A stretch of DNA of 64,000 nucleotides from Anthostomella pinea (taxonomy: Eukaryota > Ascomycota > Sordariomycetes > Xylariales > Xylariaceae): contig CAUWAG010000004.1 in assembly GCA_963556695.1 (NCBI GenBank), forward strand, positions 1,612,001 through 1,676,000, written 5' to 3'. A program made the translations under genes and the position numbers. The notes below the pieces were generated by a model. It saw nothing but the letters and a program-made list of their open reading frames with translations. It ran no database searches and was not told the DNA's origin. Shown in pieces: positions 22,150 to 34,561 of this stretch (positions are counted from its first letter, which is position 1; the number at the start of each line of letters is the position of its first letter).

Positions 22150-23811
22150 AGGCAGGATCTCGTCACGGCAACTCGACCTGTGCCAGGTACATACAACACG
22201 CAATCTTCACGACGGCGCGTTCTAATATCGCAAATGATTCCTAAGGTGGACGGTTCGCCTGATCCTTGGGAAGGATACTAGACGCTGTGATAGACTGGGG
22301 TGGCAATCTCCATCGCAATCTTTCATCAGAGACCCTTGTATATTCGATTCTGGTGGTGATCCTTCGCGCAAGCTACAGGTGTCCCCAATCGGTTTCATTG
22401 GCACGGTCGAGGACTGTCACTCGACGCCACGACTATTTCTTCACGTTTCATACCCTTCGCTCATTCTTGTCTTGATCACCGTCACGGGTTCAAAGCAGGG
22501 CAAAAGGGTTCAACACTAAAACAACCCTGGCATGCGGAAAAGTTCTCACGAAATCAAAACGTTGGGAGTCACGGGTCATTGCTTTGCTGGAATTACGCTG
22601 GTTTTTCATGACATGTTGAGGTCTGGCATCATTGACGACCACGCTCGCAGATATGGCACTGATTTTTTCGGTCACGTCGTCATTTTCGGGGGTGGATTTG
22701 CAAAGCACTCGATAGGTACTTACGAACTCGTCAATGCGAAATGAAGTCTACATGGGCATGCAATTTGTCCCACCCGCCTCGTGTGACACGCTAATGGATG
22801 TAACTACTGTTACAATGCTATGCCGCTATGTTGAGTACCCTATCCACTGCCGAGCTACAATTCGTTGCTGAGGCGCTGTAAAGTGACGATGCGTAATTAC
22901 CTCGCAAGAATGGCATATTCTTGAGCTGCCATGAGATGAATATGACACAAGAACACGCACGAGCTGGTATCCAATATGCCTTAACCTCACGCACACATAC
23001 CTATCTACCTTTTGTGTCCGTGGACAATATGTATGCTTATTCCGGGCGCACGAAGGGAACAGAGGCGGGATCAAGTTCATTAAGCTATCCGGGGGTATAT
23101 TCGACATCCGTCGCCCGTGGCCTCGTGGATGAAGTACACACCTACGTACAACAAACATCATAAGCTTCCGTCCCGTCTCCTTCACCATTAAATGCAGACA
23201 GTCATGGTCGAACAAACGCGGACGAAACACCACACCCGGGAACACCTCAAACCCAAAATCAAAGGAATTCGAGCCAATTGACAGTGACTGCATGTGGTTG
23301 GTACTCCTCTTCCGACTCCAAAGCCAGCCTTATCACTCAATGTAGGTAAGTAGGTAGGTACCCAGTCAGTCTATGGGAGATATGATGTGTGAAAGTCTAC
23401 CCGTTATACTCCCCCCGTCCCTCTCCTGGTCCCATATGTAGGTATGGATACCAGGGTAGCTAGCTGGCTGTCCGCTATCTAAAAGCTGTAGGACAACACG
23501 TCAAGGTCCGAACAGGGTTTGTCCATTTAGGCACGACCTGTTGCGGTATTACTGCCGTTGGCGCTGGTGGTGTTGCTGGCGTGCCCAGGAGTCGCAACCT
23601 GCTTCCCCTTGCTGGGGGCCTAGTTTGGCTCTGTTTGCCCGGTTTGTGAGCAGTTGCGAGATGCTATAGTACATAGGGTTAGCCATTATGTCTTCAAGTA
23701 GGATTTGATGGGTCTTCGGTTCGGTGACCTATTTCCAGTCTGCCACCCTGCAACAGATGGGCTGAGAAAGATGTCGGGGGAATCAATGGAAACAAATGGG
23801 CTGAAGTGGAC
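22150..23811. other. Convergent 3' region of the CNBP and DDHD genes
   Basis: No gene is supported. A GTAGGTAAG-type microsatellite lies near 23343-23361. It is expected to hold two 3' UTRs. Confidence 0.5.
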
Positions 23812-26800
23812 TTACATGAAGTGGCTGACGTCTTCGTCTTGCCAATAGCTCATATGGGATGCGATGGTATTCAGGGGGTTGTAATCGAGTGCACTCCTGG
23901 TTAGACGTGTTAGTAATAGCCGCGGGTCCTCGAAACAGGTCGGTAGGGGTCATGATAGCCATTCGTCGGTAATGGAGTATCAAGAAACGAAAGCGGAAAG
24001 GACCAGAGAATAAGACAGAGGCAGACACAATAGTGGAGGACTCACTCTTGGATATTATAGTCGACCCTCCCATTCCAGTTCAGCGCCCTCACTTTCATTT
24101 CCTCTCGTCTCAGTTTCTGGGCCTTGAGCTCCTCGGCAGCCCACGCGTCGCCCATCTGCTGGCCCTCGTCCGCCCGGCTGACGCTGTCCTTGTATTCTTC
24201 AACACGCTTCTTCTGATAACGAGCGTACAGAGTCTCCAGCTCATCATCAATGAGCGTTGTATCTTGACTGTTACCGCTGGGAGTCGTAGACCCCGACCCG
24301 GACGTATTGCGGCGAGCCAACGCCTTCTTCCGAACGTCTGACTTCTCGGATTGTGCATTAGTGTCGGAGATGACCTCACCCGCCACAATGTTCGTGCCAG
24401 CACCAGGCGGTAGGGCCTGGTTCTGCAGGGAGGGGTTGTTGGTCGCTGGTAGGTTGGCTGCATTGAAATTCGCTACGTCCTCGTTGCTCAATCCAAGACT
24501 GCGGTTAAGCAGACTGCTCGCAATACCAGCGCTGAGACTTGACCACAGTCCGCTGACGCTTTGCCCAACCTTAACCCCGATCCCCGATAGGCCTTGCGGT
24601 GCTACAGCGCCGAAGATGCCCTTCTTCGTGTATGGCAGTGCCTGGGGTTTGAGTGAAGACATTGCTGGAGAGATTAGAGGCTCTATACGGTACGAGATGG
24701 GATCCGATGGATGGAAGATATTGAAAAGCTGCCGAACTTTAGGTGACGATACCGACGACGGTAGTCCGGTGATCGCTGAGACACGTTCGTTTGATGAGAC
24801 AGATGGAGAGAAAAAAGGATCTTCTTTATACTCCGAGTTGAGAGGACTGTCAGAAGGTGCCGCATAGAGTTGATGCCGAGCTGCGACTGTACGCCCCTTA
24901 AGCATCTGGAAAAGTCCAATCGGCGATCCCAAGGCATAGAAATCGTCCACGTGAAAGTTAAAAGCAAGGTCTCGAGGATTCTTAGACGGCTCGAGGCGCT
25001 CCTGGGATGGCCAGAAGCGAAGTGGATTACGGAGAGCCTCTTGAGGCTTAGATGATTCCTTTTGCCGACACAGTATGTCGAACATGATCGCGGAACCCAA
25101 GCTATGGCCGATTACGTGGATCTTGCCTTTGAATTCCGGGTTACGCTCCATGAAGAGCTTGTGGATTCTGTTGGATTCCGTAAGGACTATCTCGGCGATT
25201 TGCTCTCGATAGGCGCTTTGGTAAAGCAGGACGTCCAGGGCCAGATCAGAAATTAGTGAGCGGGCGAAAGCAACACCCTCGATAGTGATATCTTCCAAGG
25301 AAGGGTCTGACATCGTTAGTGATATGCAGCGAAAGACCAAACTAGCGACTCTACTCACAGTCGTCTTCCTCGTCCACGACATCCCCAATGTCTGTCTCGC
25401 CCTTCTTTTCACGCCGCTTGGGGAAATCCAGCAGATGTCGCCAGCAGACAGGTAAGACTTGAATCTTGCAGTTACCTGGGCCACTGCCTTTGTCGGCGTT
25501 GAGCGCTTTCAAGTCTGCCGAGTGAGAATAGACTCCTTTTAGGGTCTTTCTTAACACGTTCACATCATGGACAAAGTTGACACTCTCCATCCTGCGCAGA
25601 GGTCAGTACGAGAAGAAAAGAAGCATAGTTGATCGTAGACCAAGATGTACCTGAGACCTAACAGCTGGCCTATGCCATGAGTGACCAGGACTAGATGTTC
25701 GATCTCGCGTCCCTGGGTCTCCCCGTCTTGGCCTGTATAGTCGTCCCGGATTTCCTGCTCTTCACGTTTTCTGATATGTTCTTCTTGCTTTTCGGGGTCT
25801 TCAGATTCAATGTAAGATGAGAATTGACGCTTCAGGCGGTTCTCCTCAGTCTCGTCCCCGTCCTCCTGTTTGTCTATCGGGGCGTCTGAGCGTGTGCTGG
25901 GTGGAGCGGATCTTCGTTTGAGAGATTTGTCCTGCTTCTCATCGCCTCCGTGATGAGGTAGAGTAGTTGTCGTCGGCGTAGTAGGTCTCTTGCCTTCCTT
26001 TGTGGCTCCCGGCTCTGTATAGCCACGCACGAGTTTGATACCATTCATGTATCCACCTCCGGCGAATTTTTGATACACAGTCGAAGTGACCCATGAGAAC
26101 ACACTCTCGGAGGATAACCAAGCCGTATTTGCGTCCTGGTATGTGGTTATGCTGTTCATGTAAGTACCAAAGAGGCGATAAGTCTGCGGTTGGTGTTGCG
26201 CTCCAGGCTGTGAAGGCAAGGGCTTCAAAGCCCCTTCAGCTTGCGCCTTGGCTGCAGACTCCAGATTCTCTGCAGATGCTTTGGGTGTGATGTCTTGCGT
26301 CCCTGGGTTGCTGCGAACAGGATTCGCAGGATATGTCCAGGGCTTGATCTTCAAGTACCCTTCCTCGAGCTGGGCTGCTAGGTTCTCCTCGCAAGGACGT
26401 AGCGTTGTACCCTCTTGGTAGAACCAAGTGCCCCGACGGACGTCGTAGACGGGACCTAGCCAGTACACTGGTGCCAACTCACGTTCCTCAATGTCCACAT
26501 CGAAGAGAAAATCCTCGTTGACCGGAACTCGCAAGCCCCCTTGTTGACCAGTCGCCTCTTGATCGATACTGGTATTGGGCGTATCGTCCACCGACACAGC
26601 CTGCTTACGCTGAGAGCTAGACCGTATGTGTTTGTTCGCCTTGGCATTACCGCGCTCAGTCTCGAGCTCTTCTAGTAGTTTCTGATAGGCATTTTCGATC
26701 GATCGAGAATCGTGATTGGAGAAGGCCGTGAACTTCTTTGGCGCTGGCGTGGGCTTAGGATTCTGCACCTCCTTCTTGGACCTGAGGAAGTTCGGTTTGC

Positions 26801-27432
26801 GCTTGGGAACCTGAAAGCCAACAAGTCAGACATTAGTAGAGTACGTGTGCCGTGACGGAAGGGGAACAGACATCAACGGCATGAAACCACATGACATTCA
26901 GCGGCGGACAGTCGGTGGGGTATTTCCTGAAGCTCTGGCCATAGAGAGTATTGCTCCTGTGATCGTCGGCTTTCGTGGCAGGTGCAGGCTTGGGTTTGCC
27001 TGTAGACGCAGACGGGTTATCTCTGAGAGTGGGAGTGGTGCTCCGGGTGGTGTTCCACGGGTTGAAGGAGTCGACAGCGCTTGCTAGATACGACCTTTCG
27101 GCCTTCTTCTCCGTCTTCTTCTCTCCTTTCTTCTCCGGGTTCTTGTCGCTAGGGGCGGCATCGGAGCCACTAGTCGCAGGCGGCATCTTGTCGGAATGGC
27201 CAAATGGCCATCCGAAGACACTCCTAGATGTGCTACCGAGAAGTGTTGCACGGGGTTGGAAGGGCGCAACACGGGGCCTTTGGCGAATACGCAACAAAGG
27301 GCTATAAGTACGCGACGCCAACTTGCTTGAGCGCGATGACGACAGGCCGAAGTAGAAACACCGGAAGATCTGGTGCAAGATGGACGGGGCGCGCAGTTGG
27401 CTCAATGGGTGGAAGCGACGAGTGAAAGGCAA
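23812..27432 (-). CDS. DDL1: DDHD-domain phospholipase A (PA-PLA1/Ddl1 type)
   Basis: The family hydrolyses acyl chains of phospholipids such as phosphatidic acid and cardiolipin. Yeast Ddl1 is mitochondrial (family knowledge). Five exons: 27432-26872, 26810-25651, 25591-25359, 25306-24046, 23896-23812, total 3300 nt, 1099 aa. The start at 27432 gives an 80-residue leader rich in Arg and Ser with no Asp or Glu (MPFTRRFHPLSQLRAPSILH...), a strong mitochondrial presequence. An internal Met at about residue 83 is an alternative start. WFHAVD and the VYWLGPVYDVRRGTWFYQEG block are typical of the N-terminal region. The lipase elbow IHVIGHSLGSAIMFDIL puts the nucleophile at about S720. The DDHD domain follows (FYALGSPIGLFQML) and ends with IASHMSYWQDEDVSHFM. 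The last exon is easy to miss because reading through its intron meets a stop at 24042. Confidence 0.92.
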
Positions 27433-28270
27433 CCTCCCAATGGATTGGTTGGTGGCTGGTTTAAAGCCTCGGTATAGTAACCATGGAAGGTGATCAGAAG
27501 CACGGCAACGACTTGACTTGATACCAACACGTGGACGTTATCACATGCCGTTGTACTGTGTAGGTAGGTATGTAGATGATCTCCAGCTGGCAGCTCAGCT
27601 CAAGCTGTCAATCTTGGGATCTGGCGTCATCAGGCACAGTGCCGCACAGGGCTTCGGCATCTGACAGCTTGCCCGTCTGCCACGACGCCCTAGGTACCAC
27701 TGGACGCCCGGGCCTCTGCGGCTGTATTCCGCCCCCCTTTTAGGTCTACTGCAGGTGCAGGTGGAAGCTCAGGACGACCCCGCCAGCCCCGCCTTGCCCA
27801 TCTACGCCGCCTTCACATGGCGCGCCACGGTCGGAATCAACTCGAGTACAGTGGTGGGGCACAACCGGATGACTCTGAACCTCCAGCCAGCAAAATTTCG
27901 AGCCAGTTCACCGAATGCCACCATCCGCACGCATCCTTGGTATATATCCAAACCTCGTCTCTACAACCACAACCCTGTCGGAGTCTCGGCATCGTGGCGC
28001 CCAGTGCAGCTACTGCGCGTCCTTCCCACCGCTGCGCAGAATTACCGGCGATGAAACGGCGCCTCGGCTCAGCACCTGCATTGAGCTAGCAGCAATACCA
28101 CCGCCATCATACCATTGCTCGACCAGCCCGACCAGCTCGACCACCAACATCGACGGCAACCATCGCGCTTCGAACACCAAGAGTCACGCCCTGAACACCG
28201 TCCGCAAGCCTCGTCGCCATCGTCTCCAGCACCACTGCATTCCAGCTTGCGCTGCTGACCTCGAGCGAGA
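27433..28270. promoter_or_regulatory. Divergent promoter of DDL1 and RPC1
   Basis: An 838-bp head-to-head spacer contains a GTAGGTAGGTATG microsatellite near 27560 and a C-rich stretch close to the RPC1 start. Individual sites cannot be assigned. Confidence 0.5.
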
Positions 28271-31200
28271 ATGGCAACCATGACGACCACCAGCGCCGCA
28301 GCGCCGGTAAAGCACCAAGTGGTCGACAAGATACCCAAGAGATTCAAGCGCCTCAAGTTCGGCATCCAGTCAAACCAGGACATCGTCAATCAGGGCGTCA
28401 TGGAAGTCTCTGATCGGAACATGTACGATATGGACAGGGGACGAGAGCCCACGGTGAACGGTGTTTTGGACAAGCGCCTGGTAAGTACGCCGACACGATT
28501 TCATGCGCCACCTTGACTGACACCCATGTGTGCCAGGGAACCTCGAGCAAGACGGGCCAATGCACCACCTGCGGGCTGAAGCTACAAGACTGCAGCGGCC
28601 ATTTTGGTCATGTCCGCCTACCGCTGCCGGCCTTCCACATTGGTTATATCAAGTTCACCATCAGCATTCTGCAAGAAATATGCAAAGATTGCTCGCGAGT
28701 TCTCCTGATCGAGTCTGAACGACGGTCGTTTCTGGCCGAGCTGAGACGGCCTGGTATAGACAACATGAGACGGGTCGCCATCTGCAAGAAGATCAACGAA
28801 CTGTGCAGGAAGGTAAAGCATTGCCCCTACTGCGGTGCTGTCAATGGCCAGATTCGGAAAGTGGGCGCCCTGAAGCTTGTCCATGACAAGTTTGTTGCCT
28901 TCAACAAGTCGACTTCGGTAAAAAAGCAGCCGCCCCCTAGCAAGGTCATGTTCGACAACTCCTTCAACGAGGCTAGAAAGCATGTTAACGACCTCGACAA
29001 GCATCTGAGAAAGGCTTTTGAGGACCTGAACCCTCTCCGAGTCCTCAATCTCTTCAAGCAAATCAGCCTCACCGATTGTGAATTACTTGGTCTTAACCCC
29101 TCCGAGGGACGGCCCGAGATGTTCCTATGGCAGTATTTACCAGCCCCTCCTGTGTGCATCCGCCCCTCGGTCGCTCAAGAAGGTGCGAGTAATGAAGACG
29201 ACCTCACCACCCGACTGGGTGATATCGTCTTCGCGTGCGGTCTCATCCGGGCTGCCTTGCAAAAGGGCACCGCCCTCCAAACCATCATGGAGCAATGGGA
29301 ATATCTGCAACTGCAAATCGCCGTTTACGTGAACAGCGATGTTCCTGGCCTTCAGCAAAGTGGCGTCGCCAAGACGATGAGAGGTTTCTGTCAACGCCTA
29401 AAGGGTAAACAGGGACGGTTTCGTGGCAACTTGTCCGGAAAGCGTGTCGATTTCTCTGGCCGAACTGTCATTTCGCCCGACCCAAACCTCGCTGTCAACG
29501 AAGTTGCTGTACCGGAACTGGTTGCAAAGAATCTCACATACCCAGAAAGAGCCCATCGCGACAACCTGGAGAAGCTGAGGCAGTGCATTTTACGAGGACC
29601 AGCTGTATGGCCTGGAGCGCAGGCAGTGTTGAAGCAAGATGGTGATCACCCGCCATTCAAGGTGTCCCTGAGATTTGCCGACAAAGAGACAGCTGCAAGG
29701 GATCTCCGTGTCGGCGACGTCGTTGAGCGCCATTTAGAAGATGGTGATATCGTTCTTTTCAACCGGCAGCCGTCTCTCCACAGGCTCAGTATAATGTGCC
29801 ATCTGGCCAAGGTCCGGCCCTGGAGAACCTTCCGTCTGAATGAATGTGCCTGTGGACCTTACAACGCCGACTTCGACGGGGATGAGATGAACCTTCACGT
29901 TCCCCAGACAGAAGAAGCTCGCGCTGAGGCTCTGACTCTCATGGGCGTCAAACACAATTTGGCGACGCCCAAGAACGGAGAACCCATCATTGCAGCTACG
30001 CAAGATTTCATCACAGCCGCGTACGTTCTAAGCACCAAGGACAACTTCTACGACCGCAGGACTTTCACGTACCTCGTCATGCACATGATGGATGGCGCCA
30101 CCCATCTTGACATCCCGCCTCCCGCAATCATGGCTCCCAAGCGACTATGGACCGGAAAACAACTTTTCAGCATGCTTCTGAGACCCAACAAATCGTCCCC
30201 GGTCAAGATCAACCTTGATGCCAAGTGTAGAGAGTACTCGGAACCGCCCAAGCCTTTGCCTGGCAAAAGGAAGCGGGCGCCAGACATGTGCCCCAACGAT
30301 GGCTGGCTGGTTGTAAGAAACTCGGTAGTGATGTGTGGCCGAATGGACAAGTCCACCGTCGGAGCAGGCAAGAAAGACTCTATCTTTTACGTGCTCCTGA
30401 GAGATTTTGGCCCGGACGCCGCCATTGCCGCAATGAATCGACTGGCCAAACTTTGTGCACGTGCGCTGACCAACCAAGGCTTCTCCATCGGCATTGGAGA
30501 TGTATATCCTACGGCCTCTTTGACCGAAGCCAAGAATAAGCTCGTCGAAGAAGCATACATCATGTCGGATGATCTCATCAAGCAGTTCAACGAGAACACG
30601 TTACCCAAGGCACCTGGTTGCACCATGGAAGAGACGCTCGAAAGTAAGATTTCCGGTGCGTTGAGCAAAGTTCGTCAAAATGCAGGAGATCTCTGCATAG
30701 CGTCCTTGAGCAGAAACAATGCTCCATGGATCATGGCATCCTCCGGGTCCAAGGGCTCTAACATCAACGTTGCCCAGATGGTTGCTGCGGTCGGACAGCA
30801 GATCATCGGGGGTTCTCGTGTCGCCGACGGATTCCAGGATCGTACCTTGCCACATTTCCATAAGAATACACGTCACGCTCCGGCAAAGGGTTTTGTACGG
30901 AACAGTTTCTACACTGGCCTTCTGCCGACCGAGTTTCTCTTCCACGCCATTTCTGGGCGAGAGGGTCTGGTCGATACAGCGGTCAAGACAGCTGAAACAG
31001 GATACATGTCCCGGCGTCTCATGAAATCTCTGGAGGATCTTTCTACTCAATACGATGACACAGTGAGAACATCTGCTGGAGGTGTGGTTCAATTCGAATT
31101 CGGTGCGGATAAGCTCGACCCGCTTGACATGGAAGGCAAAGCGAAGCCAGTCAATTTTGCACGCACATTCTCCCATTCCGAGAATCTGACATGGAACAAT

Positions 31201-33171
31201 ACCGATCGATCATTGTTGCCTTTCGAAGTCCTGGCGCTCTGCAACTCACTCCTCCGACCGGAGCGCGAGCGTCGACGTAGACGTGGCTTACTAAACGGCG
31301 AACCCCTCAAGTACGAGGACCAGTCCGATTATGCCATTGATGAAAAGGACAGCGGTCGTAAATTCCTTGATACCATCGTTGCACATGTGACGGACTTGGC
31401 GAAGAAGTTAGCCCGTTTCCGGAGAAAAGCTGGACTTCAGGGAATGCGTGCGAAACCCACCAACACTCACTTGAAGTCAGACAAGATGGAACACGAGCAG
31501 CTGGCAAAATTGTCAGCCGAACTCGACCAGCTAGAACGGAAAGTTTTCTCCAAGCCTGAATCTGGAGATGAAGAGAAGGAATACAATCGGCTCAAAGAAC
31601 TCATCTACCCGCCGCGTCGAGCTCCACAAGCCAAGATGGAAATCGACGAGGAATCATCCGACGAAGAAGCATCCGACGATTTCTCCAGACTCAAGTCTAG
31701 AGCCGAGGAGTTAGAGTTCAAGCAGCTCTCTCGAAACATAGGGAAGGGGGAGAAGGAAGACTACGGCCAGCTTTTGAGGATACAGTCAAAAATCGACGAC
31801 TTGGAGCTCAACCAACTCTCACGAATTGCATCTGAAATCGAGAAGCGAGAACGCGGAAAGCTTTCTAGGCTCGCGTCTGAGCGGGTGGCAAAAATATCCG
31901 AAAATACCCTCCGGCACTTCGTGGGACTATGCCTGGAGAAGTTCAATAAAGCCCATGTTGAGCCAGGTCATGCAGTGGGAGCTGTTGGCGCACAGTCCAT
32001 TGGTGAACCTGGTACACAGATGACCCTGAAGACTTTCCACTTCGCTGGCGTAGCTGGTATGAGCATCACTCAAGGTGTGCCGCGTATCAAAGAGATCATC
32101 AATGCATCCAAGACTATCAGCACGCCAATCATCACTTGTCCTCTGCAGAACGAGACAATTCTCGAAGCAGCAAAGGTGGTCAGAGCTCGCATCGAGAAGA
32201 CGTATATTGAGGATATTGTCCGATACATCGACGACGAATGGCAGCAACATCGAGCTTTCATTACGCTTCACATCAATATGGAGGTAATGGAAGGGATGCA
32301 TCTCGGCGTAACCCTCGGGGACATCTCGAAAGCGATCCTCAAGCAGAAGAAACTCAAGATCCCAGCGAGCGACATCCACATCTTCGAAGAAGATGCCACA
32401 ATCGAGATCACCGTGAGGAATCCAGACACGGATGCAGCGGCTAAGCGAGCGCCCAGAAGTAAGGCAGCTATTGCAGAGGCCATGACGGACCTGTCGGTGC
32501 GCGTAAGCCACCTCAAACGTGTTTTGCCTTCGATCGCCGTCTCTGGTCACCCCGAAGCCACCCGTGCAATCGTGCAACAGGAGCCAGTCAAGAACAGCCC
32601 GAAGAAAGCAAACGGTGAACCTGAGATGACAAATACTATTCTCGTTGAAGGCTACGGATTGAGGCAATGTATGAACACCGAAGGGGTGATCGGCGAGAAG
32701 GTTATATCCAACAGCGTCGTAGAATGCAGAGATGTTCTCGGCATCGAGGCTGCACGTACTACCATCGCGAAGGAAATCAACACTGTCATGGGTGATATGG
32801 ACATTGATCCTCGCCACATGCAGCTGCTGGCTGACGTTATGACATTCAAGGGTGAGATTCTCGGCATCACGCGTTTCGGTCTCGCCAAGATGCGCGACAG
32901 TGTGCTGCAGCTCGCCTCTTTCGAGAAGACCTCAGATCATTTGTTCGACGCAGCAATAGGGATGAAGAACGATCCGATCGAGGGCGTGAGTGAAAAGATC
33001 ATCATGGGCGAGACCATGTCGGTCGGCACGGGGGCATTCGAAGTTGTTCGCAAGTTGGGCCTTGGTCCGGATAACTTCGCGGCATCCCCCACAGTTTTCG
33101 AGGATGCATGGGCGGAGGAGCAGGGCCTGCGGCGCAAGAGTTCGAAACTGACGAAGAAGAGGGGCCTCTAG
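28271..33171 (+). CDS. RPO31: RNA polymerase III largest subunit, RPC1/RPC160
   Basis: Catalytic subunit of RNA polymerase III, which makes tRNA, 5S rRNA and U6 RNA in the nucleus. Exon 1 is 28271-28480 and exon 2 is 28537-33171, with a 56-nt intron (GTAAGT, TTGACTGAC, CCAG), giving 1614 aa. The clamp zinc site (TGQCTTCGLKLQDCSGHFGH) spans the splice junction region, followed by CKDC and CPYCGA. The active site YNADFDGDEMNLHVPQ gives metal-binding D515, D517 and D519. The bridge helix and trigger loop block VGAVGAQSIGEPGTQMTLKTFHFAGVA is intact, as is PRIKEIINASK. The C-terminal GTGAFEVVRKLG region closes the subunit. A charged heptad-rich segment at about residues 1045-1190 seems extra compared with the roughly 1460-residue yeast subunit. 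Confidence 0.96.
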
Positions 33172-34059
33172 GAGAGACCTCGCCCTCGCCGCAGGCTCTC
33201 GATCGACCGTGCGCGCGCATCTAGTGCGACTATGGAGGATGATCCCGAAGATTGGATCAAGGCTGAGCCATGTGATTAGGCTGGAGTTGCGACATTGGTC
33301 ATGACAGTGGCCCGTGAGAGATAAGATGATGCTTGTCGAGGCGTTACTGGCGTACATCAGGAAGCTACGTGTGGTCATGGAAAGCATAGGAACATTGTCC
33401 TACCTGACACGCTGATGTGTCAGATGCTCATTATATACGGCTAATGCCTGTACCTGTACCAGTCAATACCAGCAAGATCACTAAAAGAAGATTCGATAGG
33501 TGCAAGGACGCATGGCATTTAGTTGATGTGACAAGACACCAACGTTCCTTTGCATGCCGAGAAAATAACCATTAAATCTAATAGGCCGTATTGATTTTCC
33601 GACGTGTTGACATCCCTTGCTTCTTTGAAGTCCCCAATCATTCTTATCGCTGGACTTCCTCAGTTGCGAGCTGCTGCTGCTTCTAGCGATGGATGTAGCC
33701 ATATCCTGTCAGGCCACCTCGTTCTCCTCTAGTACTCATGATACCTCGGGCAAATAGGTCGATGGGCCTTCATATTGGGGATTCGAAGCAGCAAGTATCT
33801 ATGTCTGCAATGGGAGCACTTTACCGCATTGCTGTGTTAGGTATTTCTCGTTGAAGATGCCACAACCCGCATGGATGGGGGCACGAGGTTGGCCGGTCGT
33901 ACGTGGGTGGGCCTGGTGCTGTCGTTGTGCGATCATCCGATGTGGCTCGAGACGAGCTGGATGGTAGTTGCTCGACGTTGAGGACGAGAACGAGAACGAG
34001 AATCTGCGCGACGAGCACATACATAGATCTGGACGAAACCTCCAGCGGCTTCTACATAA
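33172..34059. other. Convergent 3' region, no supported gene
   Basis: It lies between the 3' ends of RPC1 and the TXNDC17-like gene. The short Ser-rich and Leu/Val-rich frames here have no recognisable content. Confidence 0.45.
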
Positions 34060-34561
34060 TCACTCTACCCGTCCAATCTCAAGGTCATCTAATCGCGTGG
34101 TTTGCCCGATGAATTCATAGAGCCTCTTCTCGTCCAAGATCTCACCCTCCATCAACCGTCCCGTCTCCGCCGGCGCCGCGCCGTCCACACGCTGGTAGCG
34201 CACCAGGGCCGGGACGTTGTGGATGTTCCACTTGGTCCGGAAGGGGTTTTTGGGATCTTTCCACCTGGATTGAAAGGGTCAGCCACCTAGTTTAGGAGGT
34301 ATGTGTTCACCCTCGGTAAGGAGACGGAAGGAAGTACTGTGGTTTCTGCCCGACTTCGATGATGGTTAGGTGTGGTCGAGTGTCCCCGGCGAACGCGGCG
34401 TCGAGGTATGGCAGCGCGGCCCGGACGTCGGGACACCAGGGCTGGCCTGTGGCGGGGTCGGCGGAGGCGATGAAGGCGAGGTAAAGCGGCGTGGCTGGGT
34501 TGGCTGGTAGGGTGAGGTGCGCTGCGGTGTCTGGGACTTTGAAGCCCTTGGTGATTGGCAT
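34060..34561 (-). CDS. TXNDC17/TRP14-like thioredoxin-fold protein (DUF953)
   Basis: Cytosolic small thioredoxin-related proteins of this family reduce selected disulfides using a WCPDC motif. Exon 1 is 34561-34311 and exon 2 is 34264-34060, with a 46-nt intron, giving 151 aa. The N-terminal part has the characteristic long loop and active site GQPWCPDVRAALPYLDAAFA, then VGQKPQYFLPSPYRG. Exon 2 supplies WKDPKNPFRTKWNIHNVPAL with the conserved cis-Pro region (VPAL), and the protein ends IGRVE. The second active-site Cys is replaced by Val (W42-C43-P44-D45-V46), so the classic dithiol chemistry is not possible. C43 could still act as a single-Cys site. Fold assignment is confident, enzymatic function is not. 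Confidence 0.85.
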
